Shown: one piece after another, positions 1 through 6,893 of the stretch | How the letters are laid out: the number at the start of each line of letters is the position of its first letter | Position numbering within the stretch: the first letter of the stretch is position 1 | Source of the DNA: RPQJ01 sp963696545 | GTDB lineage: Bacteria > Pseudomonadota > Gammaproteobacteria > Steroidobacterales > Steroidobacteraceae | Direction of reading: 5' to 3' | Length of the DNA: 64,000 nucleotides | Assembly (NCBI GenBank): GCA_963696545.1 | Contig: CAVOKQ010000007.1 | Coordinates: forward strand, 372,001 to 436,000 | Translations under genes and position numbers: made by a program | The notes under the pieces: generated by a model | Databases searched by the model: none | What the model was told of the DNA's origin: nothing | The model's input: the letters and a program-made list of their open reading frames with translations, nothing else

Positions 1-551
1 CGCACCGCATTGGCCGGCAGCCGAACTGGAACCGGTAACGCCTGCGTCTCTGACGCAAAATTGTCCGCATTCCATGTGACAGCCGCAAAGTATCGAAACT
101 GGATGCCGTCCTCCGACAAATAGACGAACGCCTGACATTTCGTGGCCTTGAAATCTGCCGTGATTTCGCCGGCCGGCCGGTGCTTGCGGAATATGATCGT
201 CCGCATGACGACGGGAACGGACGCTACGACGTTGTCGCAGTTCACCAGGCCGTTACCCCCTGTCACCGGCGACGTTACGCAAGTGTTGGAGAACGAACCC
301 TGGGAAACGGGTACGTCGTTCAAATTCAGCATTTGCGGAGGAGTGTCAACGACCTTCACGGGCACGGCGCTGGAAGCACCGTTCGTAATCAGCGCGTCAA
401 TTGTCCCTCTGACCGGCACCGTGTTGCCGACCGTCACCGTTGGCGTGTTGACGACGCTGACGCTTTGAATGGCAGGCGGCTGCGCCGCCAGGCCTGATGA
501 ACAAGTCAGCGAGAGACTGGCGAACGCCAGTGCAACGAGCATCCTTCTCAT
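1..551 (-). CDS. Secreted hypothetical protein, 3' end cut by window edge
   Basis: An open frame runs on the minus strand from an ATG at 551 to the left edge with no stop, about 183 residues. A GGAGGG ribosome-binding site lies just upstream of the ATG. The product starts with a typical Sec signal peptide: MRRM, a hydrophobic stretch, then a likely cut after GLAA. The mature part is rich in Val, Thr and Pro, has few charges and includes a conserved-looking stretch FVYLSEDGIQFRYF. I do not recognise the family. It is divergent from the dockerin-like gene at 879. Export is inferred from the signal peptide; function is unknown. Confidence 0.7.
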   Translation of the reverse strand, partial: MRRMLVALAFASLSLTCSSGLAAQPPAIQSVSVVNTPTVTVGNTVPVRGTIDALITNGASSAVPVKVVDTPPQMLNLNDVPVSQGSFSNTCVTSPVTGGNGLVNCDNVVASVPVVMRTIIFRKHRPAGEITADFKATKCQAFVYLSEDGIQFRYFAAVTWNADNFASETQALPVPVRLPANAV

Positions 552-878
552 GACTCCCTCCTTCTCCTCGGGGGATTGGGCGCACCACCAACGGGGCGTC
601 GTCGCCCCCCACGGAAGATATGTTGGGCCGATCCGGCGCAGCCACAAGTCGGAATAGGTGAGGGGGAAGCCAGGGGAAATCGCGAGCGATAAAGTTAACT
701 GGCCGCGGGCGCTCCCACCCGCAGCTAATACCTATTGCCGCCACTCCCGGCGCGAATCTCTCGTACCTCCGGCGGCGGATAATGTCAGTAGTAAAGGCAC
801 AGCGGCAGCCGGTGCTTCCCGGCAAGCGGCGCCGGTCGCGTCTGGCACACGGTCCACGTGTAACCACAGGAGGTGGCT
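552..878. other. Divergent intergenic region
   Basis: A stretch of 327 bases lies between two divergent secreted-protein genes. The only clear element is AGGAGG at 868-873, the ribosome-binding site of the gene at 879. I found no convincing sigma-70 or sigma-54 promoter and no repeat. Short open frames here have no ribosome-binding site and look like shadows. Confidence 0.5.
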
Positions 879-1790
879 ATGAAGACATCAGGACGTTTCT
901 GGGTCGCCGTGACAGTGGTCGCGGCACTTCTCGGCCTGCTCTCACCTTCGAGCTCTGCGGTCGCCCAGCCGCGGGTGTTTACAGCGAATTTTGATGACGA
1001 CCAGCCCGAACAGCCGCCAGCCACGGGCGGGCGCGAATCAGCCGTGCGGTCAGTAGGGACCAACGCATCCTTCATGCTCCGTGCTGGTTCAGCGGGAGGC
1101 ACTGGGATTGGTCAACCAGCCAGTCGTGACGACCGCCGTCGGAACGAACCACTACGCGGGCCTCGGATTCGAGTTCGCACCCGTAACGCACGGCATCGTT
1201 CGCACCGAAGTAACCGTATCGGTCGAACGCTTTGTCGATGCGGACTTCCTGCAGGCGGCTGATGCGACAACGACTTCTATACGCTGCTGATGCTCAGCGT
1301 CCAGGGCGAGATCCGCGCGGACCTGGATGCGGGCGGCATTACGCTTGGTCGCTACGCGCCGTACCAGCCGTTCCGCATCCGCATGGACATCAACCTCGAC
1401 ACGATGACCGCCTCGGTCGTGGTGGACGACGAGATGAACGGGTTCTTCGATGACACGGTGCATGCGGGCCTGCCCTTCAGCGACGATAACAAGGACCTGC
1501 AGGGCGTAACGGGCGTATACGCGCTCATGGGAGTCGCCGAGGCCACGCCGGTGAGCGCCGCCTACGACGACTTCGTGACCACGATCGGTGCGTCGGGCGA
1601 TGCGATGGCCGGCGACATGGACCGCGACGGCAATGTCGACCGCGACGACGTCAAGGAGTTGATGCACTCGATCCTGAATGGATCGATGCCGACGCAGGCC
1701 GACATGGACGGAGATGGCGACTTCACCTCGCAGGACTTCCTCGAGATGCTGTGCAAGGTCGGCGGCCTCGGCAAGCATTGCGGGCGGTAA
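879..1790 (+). CDS. Secreted dockerin-like calcium-binding protein, two frame breaks
   Basis: Start ATG 879 follows AGGAGG with a 5-base spacer. The N-terminus is a signal peptide (MKTSGRFWVAVTVV, cut after SAVAQ). The middle resembles a beta-rich domain. The C-terminus holds two EF-hand-like dockerin type I loops, DMDRDGNVDRDD and DMDGDGDFTSQD, 24 residues apart. The coding frame moves by one near 1070-1100 and moves back near 1250-1262, so the gene reads through only if two compensating single-base changes are allowed (912 bases, about 303 residues). Dockerin repeats bind calcium and normally dock onto cohesins, but no cohesin is visible. In non-cellulosomal bacteria such repeats often sit at the end of secreted proteins of unknown role. 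The breaks may be sequencing errors or a decaying gene. Confidence 0.6.
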
Positions 1791-1843
1791 CAGCGCCGAG
1801 ACGTTGCGCCGGTCCTCAGGCGTGAATGACCCTCGCCGCTGCA

Positions 1844-1865
1844 CTCTCCCGCTGCGGCGGGAGAG
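1844..1865. terminator. GC-rich hairpin downstream of dockerin-like gene
   Basis: A perfect 9-bp stem (CTCTCCCGC / GCGGGAGAG) with a 4-base loop lies about 50 bases after the stop at 1790. There is no T-tract, so it may be an RNA-stabilising or Rho-assisted 3' hairpin and not an intrinsic terminator. Its core CCCGCTGCGGCGGG recurs in the terminator at 2919. Confidence 0.45.
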
Positions 1866-2168
1866 CGGCGCGGGCGTTGGATGGGTATGTTGCGGGAACG
1901 TGCAGAAACAAGAAGGGAAGCAATTGGCACTGCCTGCCTGCGACGCGGCAAATTCAGTTGCATGCGGCGCCAGCGCGCGCAAGGGCGATCGACAGCAACG
2001 CCGGCTCCTGTCGGCGGGAAACCCCGCGTTAAGTCACGTGAATTTTCGAAGCGAATCTCGTTATGTAGCGACGCGGCCGTCGCCGTTCTTTACAACGGTC
2101 CACGCAAGTCGCTGACAGACTTGGAACGTACTCCGGCCAACACTTTGCGCGCGCTGCCTTTTCTCCGG
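1866..2168. other. Upstream region of the PEP-CTERM gene
   Basis: About 300 bases have no credible gene. A short dyad GCGGG-AAAC-CCCGC at 2014-2027 lies about 145 bases upstream of the sigma-54 promoter. That is the distance range where enhancer-binding proteins act, so it is a candidate activator site, though a weak one. Confidence 0.3.
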
Positions 2169-2185
2169 TTGGCACGGCTCTTGCT
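2169..2185 (+). promoter_or_regulatory. Sigma-54 (RpoN) -24/-12 promoter
   Basis: The sequence TTGGCACGGCTCTTGCT matches the sigma-54 consensus YTGGCACG-N4-TTGCW at every defined position. The invariant GG (2171-2172) and GC (2183-2184) are exactly 10 bases apart. Transcription would start near 2196, about 40 bases before the PEP-CTERM gene. PEP-CTERM genes are often placed under sigma-54 and the PrsK/PrsR two-component pair, so site and gene fit together. Confidence 0.85.
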
Positions 2186-2237
2186 CCGATGACTGGTGAC
2201 CAGTCCAATTCCTGGACGAGACGGGGCGATTAAAGAA

Positions 2238-2891
2238 ATGAATAAGTCAATTGCCGTGGCCGCGCTAGCCGTGATGACGATGCCGGCCGCCGACGCCGAC
2301 TCGATCCGTTTCTACACGGGCACCGGCGCGAACTCGACCGTGAATTCCGCCACGTATGTCACACCGACGACAGGCATCAACTGCAGTGGCGACTACTGCG
2401 GCACGACTCTCGTCTACAGCCTGGGGGGCGGGCTGACGCTGACCGCGAGCGCCTCTGGCTCCGGTGGATCGGCCACGATCCAGGACATCAGCCCAGCCAA
2501 TGGCGGACTTGGCGACAATGGCGCCCAATTCGGCGACAACACGGGCGGCTTCAACGGCGGTGTCGAAGAGTTCGTACGGCTGACGTTCAACAAAGCAATC
2601 AACCTGACCGGCTTCTTTTCATTCTGGGATCACAAGCTGCCCAACGGGACGAGCAGCACCGTCCTGATCAACGGCGGCTCCTTCAATTCGAACAGCAACC
2701 TGTGGATCTCGACCAACCTGACCGGCACCACGTTTACGTTCAAGCGCGGCGATGACGGCTACGCGAGCGCGAACTACGGCACCTACGTCAGCGCGCTGAG
2801 GTTCAACCGCGTCCCTGAGCCCGGCACGCTCGCGTTGCTCGGCCTCGGCCTCGCTGGGCTTGGGCTCGCACGCCGTCGCAGAAAGCGCTGA
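2238..2891 (+). CDS. PEP-CTERM sorting-domain protein
   Basis: This is a 217-residue exported protein. It has an N-terminal signal peptide (MNKSIAVAALAVM..., cut near ADADS), a Gly/Ser/Thr/Asn-rich low-charge body with one Cys pair (NCSGDYCG), and a C-terminal PEP-CTERM tripartite signal: the VPEPGT motif, a hydrophobic Leu/Gly helix, and the basic end RRRRKR. Exosortase recognises this signal and attaches or releases the protein at the cell surface, usually together with exopolysaccharide. I chose ATG 2238 because it opens directly into the signal peptide; an upstream in-frame ATG at 2196 lies at the expected transcription start. No exosortase lies in this window. The gene has its own sigma-54 promoter and terminator, so it is a single-gene unit. 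Confidence 0.9.
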   Translation: MNKSIAVAALAVMTMPAADADSIRFYTGTGANSTVNSATYVTPTTGINCSGDYCGTTLVYSLGGGLTLTASASGSGGSATIQDISPANGGLGDNGAQFGDNTGGFNGGVEEFVRLTFNKAINLTGFFSFWDHKLPNGTSSTVLINGGSFNSNSNLWISTNLTGTTFTFKRGDDGYASANYGTYVSALRFNRVPEPGTLALLGLGLAGLGLARRRRKR

Positions 2892-2918
2892 ATCGCGCGG
2901 TTCGGCCATCAACTCAGA

Positions 2919-2945
2919 CAGAACCCCGCTGCGGCGGGGTTTCTG
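2919..2945 (+). terminator. Intrinsic terminator after PEP-CTERM gene
   Basis: The inverted repeat CAGAACCCCGC / GCGGGGTTTCTG lies 28 bases after the stop codon, with the stem running into TTTCT. It closes the single-gene unit ahead of the oppositely oriented tRNA-Met. Confidence 0.75.
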
Positions 2946-2959
2946 TTGGTGGAGAAGAG

Positions 2960-3036
<77 letters not shown>

Positions 3037-3085
3037 ACGAGGGGGTCGAAATTGTCCGGACCGGGAGCACCGGAGTCAAGGAACC

Positions 3086-3152
3086 GGGGAAATTCGGTGC
3101 CAGGCACCAATTATTCCGTCGGAAAAATCGGTGCCTGGCACCGAATTTCCCC
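3086..3152. repeat. REP-like inverted repeat (GGTGCC-GGCACC type), copy A
   Basis: A perfect 23-bp inverted repeat (arms 3086-3108 and 3130-3152) has a 21-base loop. Each arm contains the self-palindromic core GGTGCCWGGCACC. It fills the gap between the 5' end of tRNA-Met and the 3' end of ychF. A second copy with the same core lies at 6744-6806 beside tRNA-Gln. Paired units of this kind resemble bacterial REP/BIME elements, usually mobilised by RAYT transposases; none is in the window. Confidence 0.8.
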
Positions 3153-3154
3153 AA

Positions 3155-4249
3155 TCACACGTTGAAGCGGAAATGCATGACGTCGCCCTCCCGGACGACG
3201 TACTCCTTGCCCTCGAGCCGCATCTTGCCGGCCTCCTTCGCGCCCTGCTCGCCCTTGCAGGCGATGAAGTCGTCGTAGGAGATCACCTCGGCGCGGATGA
3301 AGCCCTTCTCGAAGTCCGTGTGGATCTCGCCGGCTGCCTGCGGAGCGAAGGCCCCGATGTGGCTGGTCCAGGCGCGGGCTTCCTTCGGGCCGACCGTGAA
3401 GAACGTCAGCAGCCCTAGCAGGTGATACGCCGCGCGGATCACGCGGTCGAGTCCCGGCTCGTGCAGGCCCAACTCCTCGAGGAATACGGTCCGGTCGGCC
3501 TCGTCGAGCTGCGCGATCTCCGCCTCGATCGCCGCACACACGGGCACGACGTCCGCGCCCTCGCCCGCCGCGCGCTTCGTCACAGCATCGAGATAAGGAT
3601 TGTCCTTGAAGCCGCCCTCGGCGACGTTCGCCACGTACATCAGCGGCTTCATCGTGATCAGGCACAGCTCGCGCAGCAGCGGCCGCTCGGTCGCGTCCAT
3701 CTGCAGCGTGCGCGCCGGGTTACCGGCGTCCAGGTGCGCGAGCATGCGCTTCAGCAGGTCGACTTGCCGGATCGCGTCCTTGTCGCCCGCCTTCGACGCC
3801 TTCTCGGCGCGCCGCAAGCCGCGCTCGACGGTATCGAGGTCGGCGAGCCCGAGCTCGGTATTGATGACGTCGATGTCGGCGAGCGGATCGATTCGCCCGG
3901 CAACGTGGACGATGTCGTCGTTGACGAAGCAGCGCACGACTTGTGCGATCGCATCCGTCTCACGGATGTGGGCCAGGAACTTGTTGCCGAGCCCCTCACC
4001 CTTCGACGCGCCCGCGACGAGTCCGGCGATGTCGACGAACTCGATGGTGGTCGGGATGACCTTCTCGGACTTCGCGATCGCCGCGAGCCTCGAGAGGCGC
4101 AGGTCCGGTACCGGCACGACGCCGACGTTCGGGTCGATCGTGCAGAAAGGATAGTTCGCGGCCGCGGCGTTCTGCGCCTGCGTCACCGCGTTGAACAGCG
4201 TCGACTTGCCGACGTTCGGCAGCCCGACGATCCCGCACTTGATGCCCAT
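3155..4249 (-). CDS. ychF: Redox-regulated ATPase YchF (OLA1 family)
   Basis: 364 residues, full length for the family. It opens with MGIKCGIVGLPNVGKSTLF (P-loop GLPNVGKS, residues 8-15). The switch region and G3 motif (DIAGLV) follow, then the coiled-coil and C-terminal TGS domain ending in MHFRFNV. YchF proteins belong to the Obg GTPase family but prefer ATP; they bind ribosomes and influence catalase and stress responses. Its place after pth, with 3 bases between them, is the conserved gammaproteobacterial arrangement and suggests cotranscription. Confidence 0.97.
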   Translation of the reverse strand: MGIKCGIVGLPNVGKSTLFNAVTQAQNAAAANYPFCTIDPNVGVVPVPDLRLSRLAAIAKSEKVIPTTIEFVDIAGLVAGASKGEGLGNKFLAHIRETDAIAQVVRCFVNDDIVHVAGRIDPLADIDVINTELGLADLDTVERGLRRAEKASKAGDKDAIRQVDLLKRMLAHLDAGNPARTLQMDATERPLLRELCLITMKPLMYVANVAEGGFKDNPYLDAVTKRAAGEGADVVPVCAAIEAEIAQLDEADRTVFLEELGLHEPGLDRVIRAAYHLLGLLTFFTVGPKEARAWTSHIGAFAPQAAGEIHTDFEKGFIRAEVISYDDFIACKGEQGAKEAGKMRLEGKEYVVREGDVMHFRFNV

Positions 4250-4252
4250 GCT

Positions 4253-4840
4253 CTATTCACCACCCTTCGTGTGCAGCTGCTTCATGGCCTTCTCCGAACC
4301 TTCGCGCAGGAAGGTCGGCAGCACGTCGAGCGACATGCCCAGGCTCGCGACCGTCGCTTCCTCGTCCTCGGGGGCCGCACGTTGCAGCACGTAGTCGATC
4401 ACCTGGTTGCGATCACCCGGGTGGCCGATGCCGAGCCTGAGGCGCCAGAAGTCGGCGCCGCAGTGCGTAATCGTGTCGCGCAGGCCGTTGTGACCGCCGT
4501 GCCCGCCGCCGAACTTGAGCCGCGCGACGCCCGGCGGCAGGTCGAGCTCGTCGTGCACGACCAGCACTTCGGCGACCGGCGCCTTCATGTAGTCCATCAG
4601 CGAGCGGATCGAGAGTCCGCTGCGGTTCATGTACGTCTGGGGCTTCAGCAGCGTGAGCTCGATGCCCTCGACGTTCACGCGCGCAATCTCGCCCTGGTAG
4701 CGCGAGTGCGAGCGGAACTGCGCGTTCTGGGCGCGAGCGAGCGCGTCCACGAACCAGAACCCCGCGTTGTGGCGCGTGAGCCTGTGCTCGGGGCCCGGAT
4801 TGCCCAGCCCGACGACGATCTGCAGCGGTGTCCCAGCCAT
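4253..4840 (-). CDS. pth: Peptidyl-tRNA hydrolase
   Basis: 195 residues. It frees tRNA from peptidyl-tRNA that drops off the ribosome. The N-terminal motif VVGLGNPG (residues 10-17) and the catalytic histidine in RHNAGFW are present, as are LKPQTYMNRSG, HDELDLPPG and the GGGHGGHNGLRD loop. Length and motif order match bacterial Pth. The ATG start is preceded by a terminator at 4853-4883, so pth may have its own promoter or depend on readthrough from rplY. Confidence 0.97.
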   Translation of the reverse strand: MAGTPLQIVVGLGNPGPEHRLTRHNAGFWFVDALARAQNAQFRSHSRYQGEIARVNVEGIELTLLKPQTYMNRSGLSIRSLMDYMKAPVAEVLVVHDELDLPPGVARLKFGGGHGGHNGLRDTITHCGADFWRLRLGIGHPGDRNQVIDYVLQRAAPEDEEATVASLGMSLDVLPTFLREGSEKAMKQLHTKGGE

Positions 4841-4852
4841 CGATGGATCCGT

Positions 4853-4883
4853 AAAAAGACCGGGCCGCCCCGGAGGGCGGCCC
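4853..4883 (-). terminator. Intrinsic terminator downstream of rplY
   Basis: On the minus strand a perfect 9-bp GC stem (GGGCCGCCC / GGGCGGCCC, tetraloop) at 4862-4883 is followed by a T-run (4853-4857). This is a textbook Rho-independent terminator between rplY and pth. It probably sets the ratio of ribosomal protein to hydrolase expression. Confidence 0.85.
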
Positions 4884-4906
4884 GCATCCCTCGGCCCGGG
4901 GGCCGA

Positions 4907-5626
4907 TTACTTCTTCGCGTCCTTGCCCTTTGCTTCGGCAGCGGGCTTGGCCGCAGCCTTGGCATCGGCAGCAGGAGCCGCAGCCGCGGCCGCAGGCGCC
5001 GCACCAGCCGCGACCGCGCCAGCCTCGACGGCTGCCGGAGTCTCGACTTCCTCGGCACGCGCGTGGTGCACGGACACCACCGGCGAGTTGCGCCCGTGCG
5101 CGAGCTCGATGATCTCCACGCCCTCCGGAACCTTCAGGTCCGCGAGGTAGAGCATCTGGTTGATGTCGAGGCCCGACAGGTCGACGTCGACGAACTCGGG
5201 CAGGTCCTTCGGCAGGCAGGTGACCGCGACTTCGTTCTTCAGGTGCGACACGACGCCGCCCTTCTTGACGCCCGGCGCCACGCTCTCGCCCTTGAAGTGC
5301 AGCGGGATCGCGATGCGGATCTTCTCGTCCTCGAGCACGCGCTGCAGGTCGACGTGGACGATGGCGTTCTTCGCAGGGTGACGCTGCACGTCCTTCAGGA
5401 TCGCGGCCTGCGACACCTCGCCCACCTTCAGGTTGATGATGGTCGAGTAGAAGCGCTCGTTGTCGAGCATCAGCAGCAGCCTGGTGTGGTCGAGCGCCAG
5501 CGCGCGCGGCTCACGGTGGCCACCGTAGAGGATGGCGGGCACCTTGTTCTCGTGACGCAGGCGGCGGCTCGCACCTTTGCCCTGCGCGTCACGGAACTCG
5601 GCGTTGAGTTCGAATGCGGTCTTCAT
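4907..5626 (-). CDS. rplY: 50S ribosomal protein L25/Ctc with extended C-terminus
   Basis: 239 residues, the long Ctc form. An N-terminal L25 5S-rRNA-binding domain (about residues 1-95) is followed by a TL5-type beta domain (to about 185) and a low-complexity Ala/Glu/Lys tail of about 50 residues. The start has a clear GGAGCTAACC-ATG site. L25 binds 5S rRNA in the central protuberance. The order prs-rplY-pth-ychF is the standard gammaproteobacterial one. The Ala-rich tail is common in this form and is probably disordered. Confidence 0.95.
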   Translation of the reverse strand: MKTAFELNAEFRDAQGKGASRRLRHENKVPAILYGGHREPRALALDHTRLLLMLDNERFYSTIINLKVGEVSQAAILKDVQRHPAKNAIVHVDLQRVLEDEKIRIAIPLHFKGESVAPGVKKGGVVSHLKNEVAVTCLPKDLPEFVDVDLSGLDINQMLYLADLKVPEGVEIIELAHGRNSPVVSVHHARAEEVETPAAVEAGAVAAGAAPAAAAAAPAADAKAAAKPAAEAKGKDAKK

Positions 5627-5690
5627 GGTTAGCTCCGTTCAACAACAGTAAATGCCGTCCGCTCGCGACCAGGCTGGACGACTCCAGGAA

Positions 5691-5771
5691 AGTGATCAGT
5701 GGATAGTGGATAGAAAGAACCGGAAGTTGCGCCGGAGGCGACCCTTCACTATCCGCTGGTCACTGATCACC
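5691..5771. repeat. Imperfect inverted repeat between rplY and prs
   Basis: GTGATCAGTGGATAGTG near 5691-5708 is mirrored, imperfectly, by CACTATCC...CACTGATCAC at 5748-5770, separated by about 40 bases. It lies just after the prs stop and before rplY. It could be a degenerate palindromic intergenic repeat; no gene fits here. Confidence 0.4.
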
Positions 5772-5776
5772 AGTCA

Positions 5777-6730
5777 CTAATCTATGTACAGCGAGCTCAC
5801 GCTCTCTTCGTCGCGGATCCGGCGCATCGTCTCCGCCAGCAGCCCGGCCACCGTGAGCTGGCGGATCTTGCGGCACGCGCGCGCGTTCTCGCGCAGCGGG
5901 ATCGTGTCCGTCACCACCAGCTCGTCGAGCGCCGAGGCCTCGATCCGTTCCACCGCCGGGCCCGAGAGCACCGGGTGGGTGATGTAGGCCGCGACGCGCT
6001 TCGCGCCGTGGTCCTTCAATGCCTTCGCCGCCTGGCACAGCGTGCCCGCGGTATCCACCATGTCGTCGACCAGCACGCAGCTCTTGCCCTCGACCTCGCC
6101 GATGATGTTCATCACCTCGGACACGTTGGCCCGGGGCCGGCGCTTGTCGATGATCGCGAGGTCCGCGTCGTCGAGCCGCTTCGCGATCGCCCTCGCTCGC
6201 ACCACGCCGCCGACGTCCGGCGACACGACCACGAGGTCCGCGTACTTCTGCTTCCACACCTCGCCGAGCAGCACCGGCGAGGAGTACACGTTGTCCACGG
6301 GGATGTCGAAGAACCCCTGGATCTGGTCCGCGTGCAGGTCGACCGTCAGCACGCGGTGTATCCCGACGCCAGCCAGCATGTTCGCGATCACCTTCGCCGT
6401 GATCGCGACGCGCGTGGCGCGCGGACGGCGATCCTGACGGGCGTACCCGAAGTACGGCATCACCGCGGTGATGCGGCCGGCGCTCGCGCGGCGGCACGCG
6501 TCCACCATCACCAGCAACTCCATCAGGTGGTCGTTGGCCGGCGGGCACGTGGACTGCACGACGAACACGTCGCGCCCGCGCACGTTCTCCATCAGCTCGA
6601 CGGTCACCTCGCCGTCACTGAAGCGCCCGACGTGGGCGCGCCCGAGCGGCACCTGCAGGTAGCGCGCGATGTCCTGGGCCAGCTGCGGGTTGGCGCTGCC
6701 GGTGAACACCGCCATCGTCGGGCCATCCAT
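5777..6730 (-). CDS. prs: Ribose-phosphate pyrophosphokinase
   Basis: 317 residues. It makes PRPP from ribose-5-phosphate and ATP for nucleotide, His, Trp and NAD synthesis. Family motifs are present: FSDGEVTVELMENVRG, DVFVVQSTCPP, YFGYARQDRR (ATP loop), DLHADQIQGFF and the PRPP loop VLVDDMVDTAGT. I chose ATG 6730 because AAGGAG sits 7 bases upstream. The longer open frame starts at 6763 inside a palindromic repeat, and its first 11 residues are encoded by the repeat. The repeat hairpin ends right against the ribosome-binding site. Confidence 0.96.
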   Translation of the reverse strand: MDGPTMAVFTGSANPQLAQDIARYLQVPLGRAHVGRFSDGEVTVELMENVRGRDVFVVQSTCPPANDHLMELLVMVDACRRASAGRITAVMPYFGYARQDRRPRATRVAITAKVIANMLAGVGIHRVLTVDLHADQIQGFFDIPVDNVYSSPVLLGEVWKQKYADLVVVSPDVGGVVRARAIAKRLDDADLAIIDKRRPRANVSEVMNIIGEVEGKSCVLVDDMVDTAGTLCQAAKALKDHGAKRVAAYITHPVLSGPAVERIEASALDELVVTDTIPLRENARACRKIRQLTVAGLLAETMRRIRDEESVSSLYID

Positions 6731-6743
6731 CGCGTCACTCCTT

Positions 6744-6806
6744 AGAAAATAGGTGCCAGGCACCTATTTTTTCCCGCCAAAAATAGGTGCCTGGCACCTA
6801 TTTTCT
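6744..6806. repeat. REP-like inverted repeat (GGTGCC-GGCACC type), copy B
   Basis: A perfect 28-bp inverted repeat (arms 6744-6771 and 6779-6806) has a 7-base loop, with the same GGTGCCWGGCACC core as copy A but AT-rich outer arms. It sits between the 3' end of tRNA-Gln and the prs ribosome-binding site (AAGGAG, 6738-6743), which touches its edge. Confidence 0.8.
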
Positions 6807-6809
6807 CAG

Positions 6810-6884
6810 TGGCTGGGGTGGAAGGATTCGAACCTCCGAATGGCGGGATCAAAACCCGCTGCCTTACCGCTTGGCGACACCCCA
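6810..6884 (-). tRNA. tRNA-Gln (TTG)
   Basis: A 75-base cloverleaf with acceptor TGGGGTG/CACCCCA, discriminator G and encoded CCA. The anticodon stem-loop is GCGGG-TTTTGAT-CCCGC (anticodon TTG) and the T arm GGAGG-TTCGAAT-CCTTC has one G·T pair. tRNA-Gln between ispE and prs is conserved in gammaproteobacteria. It is probably cotranscribed with ispE and prs. Confidence 0.97.
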
Positions 6885-6893
6885 GCGCATTCG

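Noticed and set aside
843..858. TGGCAC motif before the dockerin-like gene, resembling a sigma-54 -24 box
   Set aside because: The position 10 bases after GG reads AC, not GC, and the TTGC box is missing, so it is not a sigma-54 promoter.
3422..5632. A 736-residue plus-strand open frame
   Set aside because: It is the antisense shadow of ychF, pth and rplY, all unmistakable on minus; the product is His/Arg/Val-rich low-complexity protein typical of antisense frames in GC-rich DNA.
6731..6763. Upstream start of prs adding 11 residues
   Set aside because: Those codons lie inside the palindromic repeat, while a strong AAGGAG precedes ATG 6730.
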